DNA of 64,000 nucleotides from a virus. The notes below the pieces were generated by a model. The model did not search any database, had not been told where the DNA came from, and saw nothing but the letters and a program-made list of their open reading frames with translations. Location of the stretch: positions 62,001 through 126,000 of the IMG/VR virus record IMGVR_UViG_3300035670_000018, one strand, 5' to 3'. A program made the position numbers and the translations under genes. This document shows, in pieces, positions 24,538-33,139 of the stretch (position 1 is the stretch's first letter; every line of letters begins with the position of its first letter).

Positions 24538-25164
24538 ATGAACAGATTGAACGTTTACAAGACACATCCTAATATCGTATTGCCTAAGTTTGCTACAAAG
24601 CAATCAGCATGTTTTGATATTGCATTTCAGGCTGAAGGTAAATATGAATACACTGGATACAATATGAACAATGCACCATTCAGTCGGCCACTATCTACAG
24701 GGACAATTCGTCTTATGCCTGGCGATAGAATTTTAGTTCCGACTGGACTCATTTTTGATATTCCAAAAGGTTATTCACTTCGTATTCATCCTCGGTCAGG
24801 GCTTTCATACAAGCAAGGACTTGTTCTAGCCAATCTTGAGGCTGTAATTGATTCTGATTATATTCAAGAGACATTCATCATTCTTACTAACACAACTCAG
24901 GTTGATCAGACTATCAGTAATGGTGATAGAATCGCTCAAGCTGAAATGATTAAGAGTGAAGAATATGTGCTTTGGGAAATTTTTGAAGCTCCTACTCAGA
25001 AGACAGATCGCATTGGTGGTTTAGGATCAACAGGTGTTGCTGTATTCAACGGCGAAGAAATGATGAAGAATATTACAATGTCTAAAGAAGAAGCAGATAA
25101 AGTCACTATTCCTCTAGAAGAACCTATCAAGCGTGGTAGAGGAAGACCAAGGAAGGTGGCATAA
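24538..25164 (+). CDS. dut: dUTPase with C-terminal AT-hook-like tail
   Basis: 208 residues from ATG 24538 (GGAG 7 bases upstream; ATG 24520 rejected). Trimeric dUTPase motifs: ACFDIAF, LRIHPRSGLSYKQGL, NLEAVIDSDY, NGDRIAQAEMI, and motif 5 RIGGLGSTGV. After about residue 160 come 45 extra residues ending IKRGRGRPRKVA, a GRP-centred AT-hook-like motif. It hydrolyses dUTP to dUMP. The tail could tether it to AT-rich DNA (inference). Confidence 0.9.
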   Translation: MNRLNVYKTHPNIVLPKFATKQSACFDIAFQAEGKYEYTGYNMNNAPFSRPLSTGTIRLMPGDRILVPTGLIFDIPKGYSLRIHPRSGLSYKQGLVLANLEAVIDSDYIQETFIILTNTTQVDQTISNGDRIAQAEMIKSEEYVLWEIFEAPTQKTDRIGGLGSTGVAVFNGEEMMKNITMSKEEADKVTIPLEEPIKRGRGRPRKVA

Positions 25165-25457
25165 TGCCAGCAGCACATAGAGATACTGATGATAGAGCAT
25201 GTGGAGCTAAAACAGAAGTTATCGGTCAATCAACAGTCTATGTGAATGGGCTATTATGGGCTGTTGAAGATGATATTGACAATCACTGTGATCCAAAAGG
25301 TCCTCTTGATCCTTCAGGCACAACAGTCTTCATTGAAGGTAAAAATGTGATAGTTGTTGGAGATGGATTTAAAGCACCTGATTATCAGCCGCCAGATTGT
25401 GTGATTGAACATTCTCCTACAGCACAAACTGGTTCTGGTGATGTAAGTGCTTATTGA
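25164..25457 (+). CDS. PAAR-domain tail spike tip protein (gp5.4-like)
   Basis: 97 residues. MPAAHRDTDDRACGAKT at the start, VYVNGLLWAVEDDIDNHC, and VFIEGKNVIVVGDGF give the repeating P-x-x-R/H...G...V-x-V-x-G PAAR pattern with His and Cys metal ligands. PAAR proteins sharpen the tip of the gp5 spike. Start overlaps the dut stop by one base. Followed by an early/late composite promoter. Confidence 0.85.
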   Translation: MPAAHRDTDDRACGAKTEVIGQSTVYVNGLLWAVEDDIDNHCDPKGPLDPSGTTVFIEGKNVIVVGDGFKAPDYQPPDCVIEHSPTAQTGSGDVSAY

Positions 25458-25484
25458 CATTCTAATCTCAATGTGATATAAATA
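25454..25484 (+). promoter_or_regulatory. Overlapping sigma70-type and late promoter before hsp20
   Basis: TTGACA (25454-25459), 17 bases, TATAAA (25477-25482); the -10 is also the start of TATAAATA (25477-25484), the late box. The same site could serve both phases. A GTCTTC/GAAGAC hairpin follows in the leader. Confidence 0.7.
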
Positions 25485-25544
25485 TACGTGTCTTCGCCGA
25501 AAGGGAAGACTTACAACTAACTTGCTAACATAGGAGTTAAGCAC

Positions 25545-26045
25545 ATGAATACTAAGCTTTTAGACCCGTTTTCTTTTTCAACTTTTCCTAAGCAACTTAA
25601 TACCACAATTGGCTTTGAACCCATTCTCAAGCGTCTTGCTGAGATGAGTGAAGCAATGCCAAAGATTCCAACCTATCCTCCATACAACATCAAGAAGCTT
25701 GATGAAAACAAGTATGTGATTGAGATGGCTGTTGCTGGCTTCGGCAAGCAGGATCTTGAACTTGAGTTGCAGGATGGTACACTTACCATTAAGGGTAATG
25801 TATCTTCAGAAGACGCTGACTATATCTACAAGGGTATTGCTGAACGCGCATTCACTCGTCAGTTCACTCTTGCTGATACAGTGGAAGTCAAGAATGCAGA
25901 CCTCATCAATGGTATGCTCAAAATTTGGCTTGAACGCTTCATTCCAGAAGAGAAGAAGCCAAAAAAGATTTCGATTGGTGACACTGAAACAGAAAAAGAA
26001 TCTAGCACAAAGCAGTTCTTATCTGAGAAGTATGGTGACAAGTAA
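25545..26045 (+). CDS. hsp20: Small heat-shock protein, Hsp20/IbpA-like
   Basis: 166 residues. The alpha-crystallin domain spans about 45-135: PPYNIKKLDENKYVIEMAVAGFGKQDLELELQDGTLTIKG, YIYKGIAERAFTRQFTLADTVEVKNADLINGMLKIWLER. N-terminal DPFSFSTFPKQLNTTIGFEPILKRL matches alphaproteobacterial IbpA. ATP-independent holdase; phage homologues are known in cyanophages. Driven by the composite promoter upstream. Confidence 0.92.
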   Translation: MNTKLLDPFSFSTFPKQLNTTIGFEPILKRLAEMSEAMPKIPTYPPYNIKKLDENKYVIEMAVAGFGKQDLELELQDGTLTIKGNVSSEDADYIYKGIAERAFTRQFTLADTVEVKNADLINGMLKIWLERFIPEEKKPKKISIGDTETEKESSTKQFLSEKYGDK

Positions 26046-26194
26046 TGTTATCATACCTAAAAAAGTTGTTTGCTATTCGTAGTGAACAGGAACGAATGTA
26101 TGATTTTCTAAGTCAGGCTACGGATCGTGTGCATCTTGAATATCTCCAGCGTGAATGGGATCGTATGTCTCATGCACAAAAGAGTAACTGGTAA
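26045..26194 (+). CDS. DUF3563-like small protein
   Basis: 49 residues, ATG overlapping the hsp20 stop by one base. It reads LFAIRSEQERMYDFLSQATDRVHLEYLQREWDRM; the YLSQATD-x-x-x-LE-x-x-x-RE-x-(E/D)R pattern is that of small DUF3563 proteins of proteobacteria. Function unknown. Probably acquired from a bacterial host (inference). A 15-codon frame (26194-26241) follows with TAATG overlap but is too short to support. Confidence 0.5.
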   Translation: MLSYLKKLFAIRSEQERMYDFLSQATDRVHLEYLQREWDRMSHAQKSNW

Positions 26195-26250
26195 TGGCAC
26201 CGTATACTAACGAAGAAGCTGACTGGCTATCTGGCCAGTAACACTACATA

Positions 26251-26278
26251 CTGAGGGAGACCATTCTCCCTCAGTTTT
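26251..26278 (+). terminator. Rho-independent terminator after hsp20 unit
   Basis: CTGAGGGAGA (26251-26260) and TCTCCCTCAG (26265-26274) form a perfect 10-bp stem with a 4-base loop, followed by TTTT. Confidence 0.9.
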
Positions 26279-26293
26279 CATTATGGAGAAACT

Positions 26294-27025
26294 GTGAATA
26301 TGAAACTCATTATTGAAAAGTCTGTCGTAGTCATCACGCCCACAATTGGTTCCCGAAAACTGAAAGACGCAATTCAAAGCGTTAAAAATCAAACTTATCA
26401 AAACATTGAACATCTAATTGTTGTTGATGGTCAGGAACATGAATTCACTGCTATGGATAATGGCGGTGCTCACCTATGTAAAATGCTTGTTCTTCCATAC
26501 AACACCGGCGCAAATGGCTTCTACGGTCATCGCATCTATGCTGGTATTCCTCATCTCGTCAACGCTGATTATGTGTTCTTCTTAGACGAAGACAACTGGT
26601 ATGAATCAGATCATGTTGCTTCACTTGTAGAGGTACTGGACAGAGGCAATGACTTTGCACATTCGCTTCGTAAGATTTATCATCCAGATAAGACATATGT
26701 GTGCGATGATAACTGCGAAGCACTTGGCAAGTGGCCAATCTATTTCTCACATAATGACCCACAGTATCTTGTAGATACATCCTCATTTGCATTCAATACC
26801 AAGTTCTTACAGAAGACTTGTCATCTCTGGCATTCTGGTTGGGGTGGTGATAGAAGATATCTATACTCTGTCATGCAGGGTGCAAAGTGGGATACAAATC
26901 GTAAGCATACATTATGCTATCGTCTTGATGGAAATCCAGGTTCAGTCAATGCTGATTTCTTTATCAAGGGCAATGAAGAGCAACTGAAACATTATAATGG
27001 AGAACTACCGTGGCTAAAGACTTAA
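26294..27025 (+). CDS. Family 2 glycosyltransferase
   Basis: 243 residues; GTG 26294 or ATG 26300 after TGGAGAA. SVVVITPTIGSRKLKDAIQSVKNQTYQNIEHLIVVDGQ at the N-terminus, and the metal-binding FFLDEDNWYESDHVASLVEVL near residue 95, are GT2 hallmarks. First gene of a 15-kb glycan island in which nearly all genes overlap. Substrate unknown. Confidence 0.85.
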   Translation: MNMKLIIEKSVVVITPTIGSRKLKDAIQSVKNQTYQNIEHLIVVDGQEHEFTAMDNGGAHLCKMLVLPYNTGANGFYGHRIYAGIPHLVNADYVFFLDEDNWYESDHVASLVEVLDRGNDFAHSLRKIYHPDKTYVCDDNCEALGKWPIYFSHNDPQYLVDTSSFAFNTKFLQKTCHLWHSGWGGDRRYLYSVMQGAKWDTNRKHTLCYRLDGNPGSVNADFFIKGNEEQLKHYNGELPWLKT

Positions 27026-27900
27026 TCATAGGCGGCGCAGCAAACTACAAATACGATGATGTAAAATACTGGATCAACTCAATCAAGAAGTCTGGTTTTG
27101 ATGGTGATATTGTTCTCGTTGTCACAAACATAGCATTGACTGAACTAGAAAAGATTGCACAGAAGGGCGTCCAGATTCTTGCATACGGGCAGAAAGATGC
27201 AGATGGCAATTACTCATCTAACAGCAAGATGCCGCCTCATGTTGAGCGGTTCTTTCATATCTGGAACTTTCTGAATACGACAAAAGAAGAATACGATTTC
27301 GTCATCACAACGGACGTTCGTGACGTGGTATTTCAGCGCAATCCTGTAAACTTTCTAAGAGGCGACACTTTTACCGGCTTTGTTGCTGCTGGTGAAGGTC
27401 TTGCTTATGAAGATGAGCCGTGGGGTAATAACAACTATCTTCAAGCGTTTGGTCCATTTTTTCACAATATCATCAAGTCGAAAGAAATCTATAATGTTGG
27501 TGTGATGGCAGGAGAAATGTCTCTTGTTCGTGATATGCTGTTGATGATCCTACAGTTGAGCGTCAATCGTCCTATTCCTATCGTTGATCAGGCTGTCTAC
27601 AACTTCATCCTAAGTACAGACATTTTCAAGAATCGAACCGAATTCTTTGGAAACGACTCAGGTTGGACATGTAATCTAGGCACAACTCTTGCTGCTATTC
27701 AGTCTGGCTCTGGTGATATCGGACAGAGAAATGATCCTACATCTCAAATTATGTACCAGACGAAGTATCTAGCAAATCAACCTATCATCAAGAAAGATGG
27801 TACGGTATATAATAGCTATGACATGCCGTTCTATATTGTTCATCAGTATGACCGCGTTGCTGATCTAGCAGAAAAGATCAGGATCAAGTATAATGACTAA
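27010..27900 (+). CDS. GT-A type glycosyltransferase
   Basis: 296 residues from GTG 27010, overlapping the previous gene by 16 bases. KDLIIGGAANYKYDDVKYWINSIKKSGF, VITTDVRDVVFQRNPVNFL (DxRD near residue 100), IYNVGVMAGEMSLVRDML and VDQAVYNFIL. The pattern is that of galactosyltransferase-like GT-A enzymes. Ends overlapping the fucosyltransferase-like gene. Confidence 0.7.
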   Translation: MAKDLIIGGAANYKYDDVKYWINSIKKSGFDGDIVLVVTNIALTELEKIAQKGVQILAYGQKDADGNYSSNSKMPPHVERFFHIWNFLNTTKEEYDFVITTDVRDVVFQRNPVNFLRGDTFTGFVAAGEGLAYEDEPWGNNNYLQAFGPFFHNIIKSKEIYNVGVMAGEMSLVRDMLLMILQLSVNRPIPIVDQAVYNFILSTDIFKNRTEFFGNDSGWTCNLGTTLAAIQSGSGDIGQRNDPTSQIMYQTKYLANQPIIKKDGTVYNSYDMPFYIVHQYDRVADLAEKIRIKYND

Positions 27901-28762
27901 GCCAAAGTTGAAACTCGGATTCACAGACTACTACAAGACACTTGATGATTTCTTCATGAGTGTCTTGTCAATGTCTTTTGACATTGAACGAGATGATGTA
28001 AATCCGGACTATCTTATCTTCTGTGATGAAACATTTGGACAGAACAATAAGAACTTTGATCCAAACAAGACTGTAAAGATTTTCTTCACTGGCGAAAACA
28101 GACGACCATATCATTATCAAGCACATCATGCTATCTCATTTGATCACTTAGATGGACACCAGTTCTATCGTTTGCCTCTTTATGTCTTAGACAATTGGGT
28201 GCAGACTAAGAATGGTGTCCCTGATATGTTGGAAGAAAAAAGAAGCTATGTTCACTATGACGATAAAGAATGGTTCTGCGGATTTGTAGCATCTAATCCT
28301 GCTGGTGAATATCGCAATCACATCTTTCACAAATTAAATGAATATAAGCCAGTCATGTCTGGTGGACCTTTGTTCAATAATATTGGTAGTGTGTTGCCGC
28401 GTGATGTAAACTCTAAGATTGATTTCTTTCGTAAGTGTCGTTTCTCTTTGTGCTTTGAGAATAGTTCATGGCCAGGTTATTGTACCGAAAAGATAATGCA
28501 CGGCTTCATTGCTAGGACTGTTCCAATCTATTGGGGTTCACCAACTGTTTCTATGGATTTTCAAGAGGGATCATATATCTCTCGTCATGATTTTGTGAGT
28601 GACAATAGCTTCATTGATGCTATTATTCGCGTGGATCAAGACAAGAGTGTTTGGCAAATTATAGCAAATACTCATCCTCTTCCATATAATAACGATAAAT
28701 TTTGGAGCTTAGAACGCTTCAATAGATGGTTCTTAGAGAATGTTTATAGAGGTGAAAGATGA
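27893..28762 (+). CDS. GT10 alpha-1,3-fucosyltransferase-like enzyme
   Basis: 289 residues. IFFTGENRRPYHYQAHHAISFDH, then FFRKCRFSLCFENSSWPGYCTEKIMHGFIARTVPIYWGSPTVSMDF: the last stretch is the GT10 donor-binding motif (FENS...YxTEKI...PVYxG). These enzymes transfer fucose from GDP-fucose. Gmd and an Fcl-like reductase are encoded 2.5 kb downstream, so a donor route is present. It could use a related GDP-sugar such as colitose. Confidence 0.85.
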   Translation: MTKPKLKLGFTDYYKTLDDFFMSVLSMSFDIERDDVNPDYLIFCDETFGQNNKNFDPNKTVKIFFTGENRRPYHYQAHHAISFDHLDGHQFYRLPLYVLDNWVQTKNGVPDMLEEKRSYVHYDDKEWFCGFVASNPAGEYRNHIFHKLNEYKPVMSGGPLFNNIGSVLPRDVNSKIDFFRKCRFSLCFENSSWPGYCTEKIMHGFIARTVPIYWGSPTVSMDFQEGSYISRHDFVSDNSFIDAIIRVDQDKSVWQIIANTHPLPYNNDKFWSLERFNRWFLENVYRGER

Positions 28763-29463
28763 AGATTGCTGTTTGTATCTCAGGTCAGCCTCGCGCGTAC
28801 AAGCAAGGCTATGAATATCTAAAGCGCAATCTGCTAGACAGGTATGACTGTGACATATTCATTCATTCGTGGTACAATAGTGTATATGACTCAAATGATG
28901 TTGTGAAGTTGTATAATCCAAAATCATATAAGTTTGATGCGCCTTTCTCAAAAGAGCCATTTGATTCCAAATACACGAATACACCGAATGCAAAAGGTTG
29001 GCCGCCTCATGCAACTGTGTCTATGTTCTATTCTGTCTTCCTGTCTTTGCTACTCAAAATCGAACATGAACTTGTGTTCAAAAGATATGATTGGATTGTA
29101 AAGACGCGCTTTGATTATGCACTGAATGGTGTTTTGCCTTTTGAGCAGTTAGATAAGACGAAGCTTTATATTCCAAACTGTCGTATGACACCGCTGAGAG
29201 ATTTTGGCAACGATCAGTTTGCTTTTGGTAGCAATGCTGTAATGACCGATTATATGTCTACATATCTACACATGGATCATTACTACAATGCTGATTGTGC
29301 TATGATTGGTGAAGACATGATGAGTGCGAATCTACATAGACATGGATTAGTTGGTGAAAGACTTGTTTATGTTGACATGAACAATCCATTTCCGCCAGGC
29401 CCATACAATGGAACACCTCACTCTCTTATTCGTGATGATATGGAACTATGGAAAAACTTTTAA
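28759..29463 (+). CDS. Glycosyltransferase-like protein (SGQPR family)
   Basis: 234 residues, ATGA overlap with the previous gene. KIAVCISGQPRAYKQGYEYLKRNLL, CDIFIHSWYNSVYD and WIVKTRFDYALNG near residue 114 match a GT-A-like family seen in polysaccharide loci. A DNDQFAFG-type segment follows. Acceptor unknown. Confidence 0.65.
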   Translation: MKIAVCISGQPRAYKQGYEYLKRNLLDRYDCDIFIHSWYNSVYDSNDVVKLYNPKSYKFDAPFSKEPFDSKYTNTPNAKGWPPHATVSMFYSVFLSLLLKIEHELVFKRYDWIVKTRFDYALNGVLPFEQLDKTKLYIPNCRMTPLRDFGNDQFAFGSNAVMTDYMSTYLHMDHYYNADCAMIGEDMMSANLHRHGLVGERLVYVDMNNPFPPGPYNGTPHSLIRDDMELWKNF

Positions 29464-30188
29464 AGAAACTCAAAGGTCATTCTGGCTCAACTGTTGCGTT
29501 GATGCAGGCCGATGACAATATGTTTGTCCGTAAGATTGAGAACGTTCAGCGTAACTATGAAAGGCTATCAGCCCTTATAGGATACGTTGACGTTCCTAAA
29601 ATCTATCACTATGATGGAACAATTCTTGACATGGAATATATTCATGGTACAGACATGAGAAACTACTTGCTCAACAATCCAATCAAAGACCTAAAAGAAT
29701 TTCTAGTGAACACAATATCAATGTTCGCTTCGAAATCTGTTGACAAAGACTATACTAACGTGTACAATGAGATGTTGTCATGGTTAGAAGATGGTATGTT
29801 TCCATTCACGAAAGATGAGTTGATTGCCAAGCTACCTAAGATACTGCCTAAGTCAGTATATCATGGTGATATGACACTAGAGAATATCATTTATTCCACA
29901 TCTGGTCGTTTCTACTTTATAGATGCTGTAACATTGAAGTATGATTCCTGGGTATTTGATATCGCAAAGATGAGACAAGATTTAGAATGTAAGTGGTTTC
30001 TTCGTCATGATCCTGTAATGCTAGATGTAAAGCTGCTCAACATTCAAGATCATATCCTGAAGAAGTTTCCTATAGCAAACGATGATTATTTTTTGATTCT
30101 CATGTTGCTTCGCGTCTATTTACATTGTGAGAAAGATACGCTAGAATACAATTTTATTATGAAGGAGATTAACAGACTATGGAAGTGA
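29448..30188 (+). CDS. APH/choline-kinase-fold phosphotransferase
   Basis: 246 residues. VYHGDMTLENIIYSTSGRFYFIDAVTLKYDSWVFDIAKMRQDLE near residue 143 supplies the HGD-x4-N catalytic loop and the Mg-binding Asp of the aminoglycoside/choline kinase fold. The N-lobe is short. The next gene is a nucleotidyltransferase-HAD fusion, so this may phosphorylate a sugar or alcohol to be activated (inference). Confidence 0.75.
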   Translation: MEKLLKKLKGHSGSTVALMQADDNMFVRKIENVQRNYERLSALIGYVDVPKIYHYDGTILDMEYIHGTDMRNYLLNNPIKDLKEFLVNTISMFASKSVDKDYTNVYNEMLSWLEDGMFPFTKDELIAKLPKILPKSVYHGDMTLENIIYSTSGRFYFIDAVTLKYDSWVFDIAKMRQDLECKWFLRHDPVMLDVKLLNIQDHILKKFPIANDDYFLILMLLRVYLHCEKDTLEYNFIMKEINRLWK

Positions 30189-31213
30189 TTGTACCAGCCG
30201 CTGGTCTTTCTACCAGATTTCCAAATGTAAAGCCAAAGTATCTACACTTTGGATATGATAACAAGATGATGCTTGTGAAGGCAGTTGAACCTTACATCGG
30301 CAAGCATGATATTACGGTTGTTATTCTACAGGAACATGTTGAGAAGTATAATGCACTTGAATTTGTTCGTAATGAACTTCCTGGTGCGTATATTATCATT
30401 GTCGATAAGCCAACAAAGGGTCCTGCCCAGACAGTACAGATTGCTATCAATGATATCAAGTTGACAAAGAAACATGATTTTCCAATTCTTGTGAAGGACT
30501 GTGATTCCTTTTTCGATCATCAAGTGAGTGGTGGCAACTATATCTGTACATCAAACATTTCAGACCATGAACGATTGAATAAGCTTGCCTCTAAGAGCTT
30601 TGTGAAGTATAATGATCAAAGTGTTATTACCGATATCATTGAGAAGAAGGTTGTATCCGATTCTTTCTGTGTCGGCGCTTATCGTTTTGAGTCTGCCGAA
30701 GACTATCTCGCAACATATGATGCCATCAAAGACCGCAATGGTGAATTGTTTGTATCCCATATTATTCAGCATATGTTAGCTAATGGCAGAATCTTTACCA
30801 AGAAGGATGTCACTAACTACGTTGACGTTGGCACTGCTGATGACTGGCATAGGTACAATGACATGCCTGTTATCTTCTGTGACATTGATGGCACTCTTGT
30901 CAAGGCACAGTCTCGCTATGGCAAGAATAAATATGGCACTGTTCCTGAAGTTCTAGAAGAGAATGTGAAGCGTATTCGTGAATATCATGACAAAGGATGT
31001 CAAATTTTCTTCACAACGGCCAGACCTCACATTTATCGTGAACAGACAGACAGGATGCTTCGTGATCTTGGCTTTATAAATTTCGAACTTATAACTGGTC
31101 TATATAATGCTAGACGGGTATTGATCAACGATTACAATACATCTAATCCGTACCCGCGCGCAGAAGCAATAAATATCTACCGTGATCATGATAACTTGAA
31201 GGATTTTCTATGA
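30179..31213 (+). CDS. Nucleotidyltransferase-HAD phosphatase fusion
   Basis: 344 residues in two domains. Residues 1 to about 230: sugar nucleotidyltransferase with [34 protein letters not shown] and VKDCDSFF. Residues about 235-344: HAD phosphatase with [12 protein letters not shown] (DxDGT), [14 protein letters not shown] and LINDYNTSN. Overlaps the kinase upstream by 10 bases and gmd downstream by 4. The trio looks like one activation route; nucleotide specificity (GDP or CDP) cannot be read from sequence. It could supply GDP-mannose to Gmd. Confidence 0.8.
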   Translation: MEVIVPAAGLSTRFPNVKPKYLHFGYDNKMMLVKAVEPYIGKHDITVVILQEHVEKYNALEFVRNELPGAYIIIVDKPTKGPAQTVQIAINDIKLTKKHDFPILVKDCDSFFDHQVSGGNYICTSNISDHERLNKLASKSFVKYNDQSVITDIIEKKVVSDSFCVGAYRFESAEDYLATYDAIKDRNGELFVSHIIQHMLANGRIFTKKDVTNYVDVGTADDWHRYNDMPVIFCDIDGTLVKAQSRYGKNKYGTVPEVLEENVKRIREYHDKGCQIFFTTARPHIYREQTDRMLRDLGFINFELITGLYNARRVLINDYNTSNPYPRAEAINIYRDHDNLKDFL

Positions 31214-32211
31214 GATTTGTGGCATTAATTACAGGCATTACAGGACAAGACGGATCATATCTGGCCGAATTGCTCCTTGAAAAAGGTTATGAAGTACATG
31301 GCATTGTTCGCAGATCCAGTTCTATCAATACTGATCGCATCGACCATATTTACCCTCGTATTAATCTACACTACGGGGATTTGACAGATAGTTCATCACT
31401 CATTCGACTAATTCAGGAAATCAGACCAACCGAGATTTATAATCTTGCGGCACAATCACATGTGAAAGTGTCATTTGAGATTCCTGAATACACCGGACAA
31501 GTAGACGCACTTGGCACTCTGAGAATATTGGAAGCTGTGCGTCTACTTGGCATGGAAAAAGACGTTCGTATCTATCAAGCGTCTACATCTGAACTCTATG
31601 GGCTTGTGCAAGAAACACCACAGTCAGAAACAACTCCATTTTATCCTCGCTCACCATATGGTGTTGCGAAGCTATATGGCTTTTGGATTGTGAAGAACTA
31701 TCGTGAAGCATATAATATGCATTGTTCATCCGGCATTCTGTTCAACCATGAAAGTCCTCGCCGTGGTGAAACATTTGTGACACGAAAGATTGTTCGTGGA
31801 CTATCGCGCATCTCTACTGGTTATCAATCTTGTTTAGAATTAGGTAATTTAAATGCTAAGAGAGATTGGGGACATGCTAAGGATTTTGTTGAAGCAATGT
31901 GGCTAATGCTACAAGAGCCAGAACCAGATGATTATGTGATTGCAACAGGTGAACAATATTCAGTGAAGCAGTTTGTAGAGACCGCTGCTCCTTATTTTGG
32001 CATTCGCATCAAGTGGGAAGGCGAAGGTTTAAATGAAGTTGGTGTAGATCAAGATGGTATTGTTCGTATTCGTGTGAATGAACGTTATTTCCGTCCTGCT
32101 GAAGTTGAAACGCTGCTTGGTAATCCTGAGAAAGCCAAGAAGAAGCTTGGTTGGCGTCCTAAGTTTACATTTGAAAAGCTTGTAGAGGATATGTGTATCA
32201 ATGGACAGTAA
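31210..32211 (+). CDS. gmd: GDP-mannose 4,6-dehydratase
   Basis: 333 residues. Rossmann motif [47 protein letters not shown], and catalytic Y-x3-K in [13 protein letters not shown] (about residue 148), then [16 protein letters not shown]. Converts GDP-mannose to GDP-4-keto-6-deoxymannose, the branch point to fucose, colitose and perosamine. Next two genes encode enzymes able to use that product. Confidence 0.95.
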   Translation: MRFVALITGITGQDGSYLAELLLEKGYEVHGIVRRSSSINTDRIDHIYPRINLHYGDLTDSSSLIRLIQEIRPTEIYNLAAQSHVKVSFEIPEYTGQVDALGTLRILEAVRLLGMEKDVRIYQASTSELYGLVQETPQSETTPFYPRSPYGVAKLYGFWIVKNYREAYNMHCSSGILFNHESPRRGETFVTRKIVRGLSRISTGYQSCLELGNLNAKRDWGHAKDFVEAMWLMLQEPEPDDYVIATGEQYSVKQFVETAAPYFGIRIKWEGEGLNEVGVDQDGIVRIRVNERYFRPAEVETLLGNPEKAKKKLGWRPKFTFEKLVEDMCINGQ

Positions 32212-33139
32212 TAGTAAAATCTATGTTGCAGGACATAAAGGTCTTGTTGGCTCTGCACTCATTCGTCAGTTGCAGAAGCAGGGTTATATGAATATCCAAG
32301 TGAGTGATAATTTAGACCTTAGAAATCAGAGAGATGTTAACACATGGTTTAACAATCATAAGCCTGAGTATGTGTTTCTTGCTGCTGCTAAGGTCGGTGG
32401 TATCGGCTTTAACAAAACATATCCAGCAGACTTCATTCGTGATAATCTACTCATTCAAACGAATGTCATTGATGCTGCTAACTGGTACGGAACAAGAAAG
32501 CTAATGTTTTTAGGTACAGCCTGTATCTATCCTAAACATGCACCTGTGCCGATCAAAGAAGAATACTTGATGACTGGTCCGCTAGAAGAGACTAACATTG
32601 GTTATGCTCTAGCGAAGATTGCCGGTCTTACCATGTGCCAGAAGTACACTGAGCAGTATAGTATGAAAACTGTTTCCGTCATGCCAAATAATCTCTATGG
32701 CATTTTCGATAATTTCAGACTGAATGAATGTCATGTTATTCCTGCATTCATCAATCGATTTATCCACGCGAAAGAAAAGGGTTTGTCGCAAGTGGTGTGC
32801 TTTGGTGACGGTACGCCTACGCGCGAGTTTCTTTTTGCCGATGATTTGGCTGACGGACTAATTTTTCTAATGAACAATTACGATGACCCAAAGCCAATCA
32901 ACATTGGACCAAATCGTGAAGTGTCAATTCGTTATCTGTCTGAGTTGATTGCATCGCTTGTTGGTTATACAGGCGATATCATCTGGGATACCGCACAACC
33001 AAATGGCACACCAAGACGCGCTCTAGATACTAGCAAGATGGATGCACTTGGTTGGAAAGCCAAGACTTCACTTGAAGATGGTTTGAAGGTTACGATTGAT
33101 TGGTTCTTAGAGAATAGGAAAACATATGACCGAGTATAA
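32201..33139 (+). CDS. fcl: GDP-L-fucose synthase / ColC-like epimerase-reductase
   Basis: 312 residues. [56 protein letters not shown], catalytic [14 protein letters not shown] (about residue 132), and VMPNNLYG match GDP-4-keto-6-deoxymannose epimerase-reductases. ColC of the colitose pathway is a close relative, so the product may be GDP-fucose or, after ColD, GDP-colitose. The first codons repeat 19 bases found at 3673. Confidence 0.92.
   Translation: MDSNSKIYVAGHKGLVGSALIRQLQKQGYMNIQVSDNLDLRNQRDVNTWFNNHKPEYVFLAAAKVGGIGFNKTYPADFIRDNLLIQTNVIDAANWYGTRKLMFLGTACIYPKHAPVPIKEEYLMTGPLEETNIGYALAKIAGLTMCQKYTEQYSMKTVSVMPNNLYGIFDNFRLNECHVIPAFINRFIHAKEKGLSQVVCFGDGTPTREFLFADDLADGLIFLMNNYDDPKPINIGPNREVSIRYLSELIASLVGYTGDIIWDTAQPNGTPRRALDTSKMDALGWKAKTSLEDGLKVTIDWFLENRKTYDRV

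Noticed and set aside
26194-26241. 15-codon frame with TAATG coupling after the DUF3563-like gene
   Set aside because: Too short and without similarity to support as a gene.
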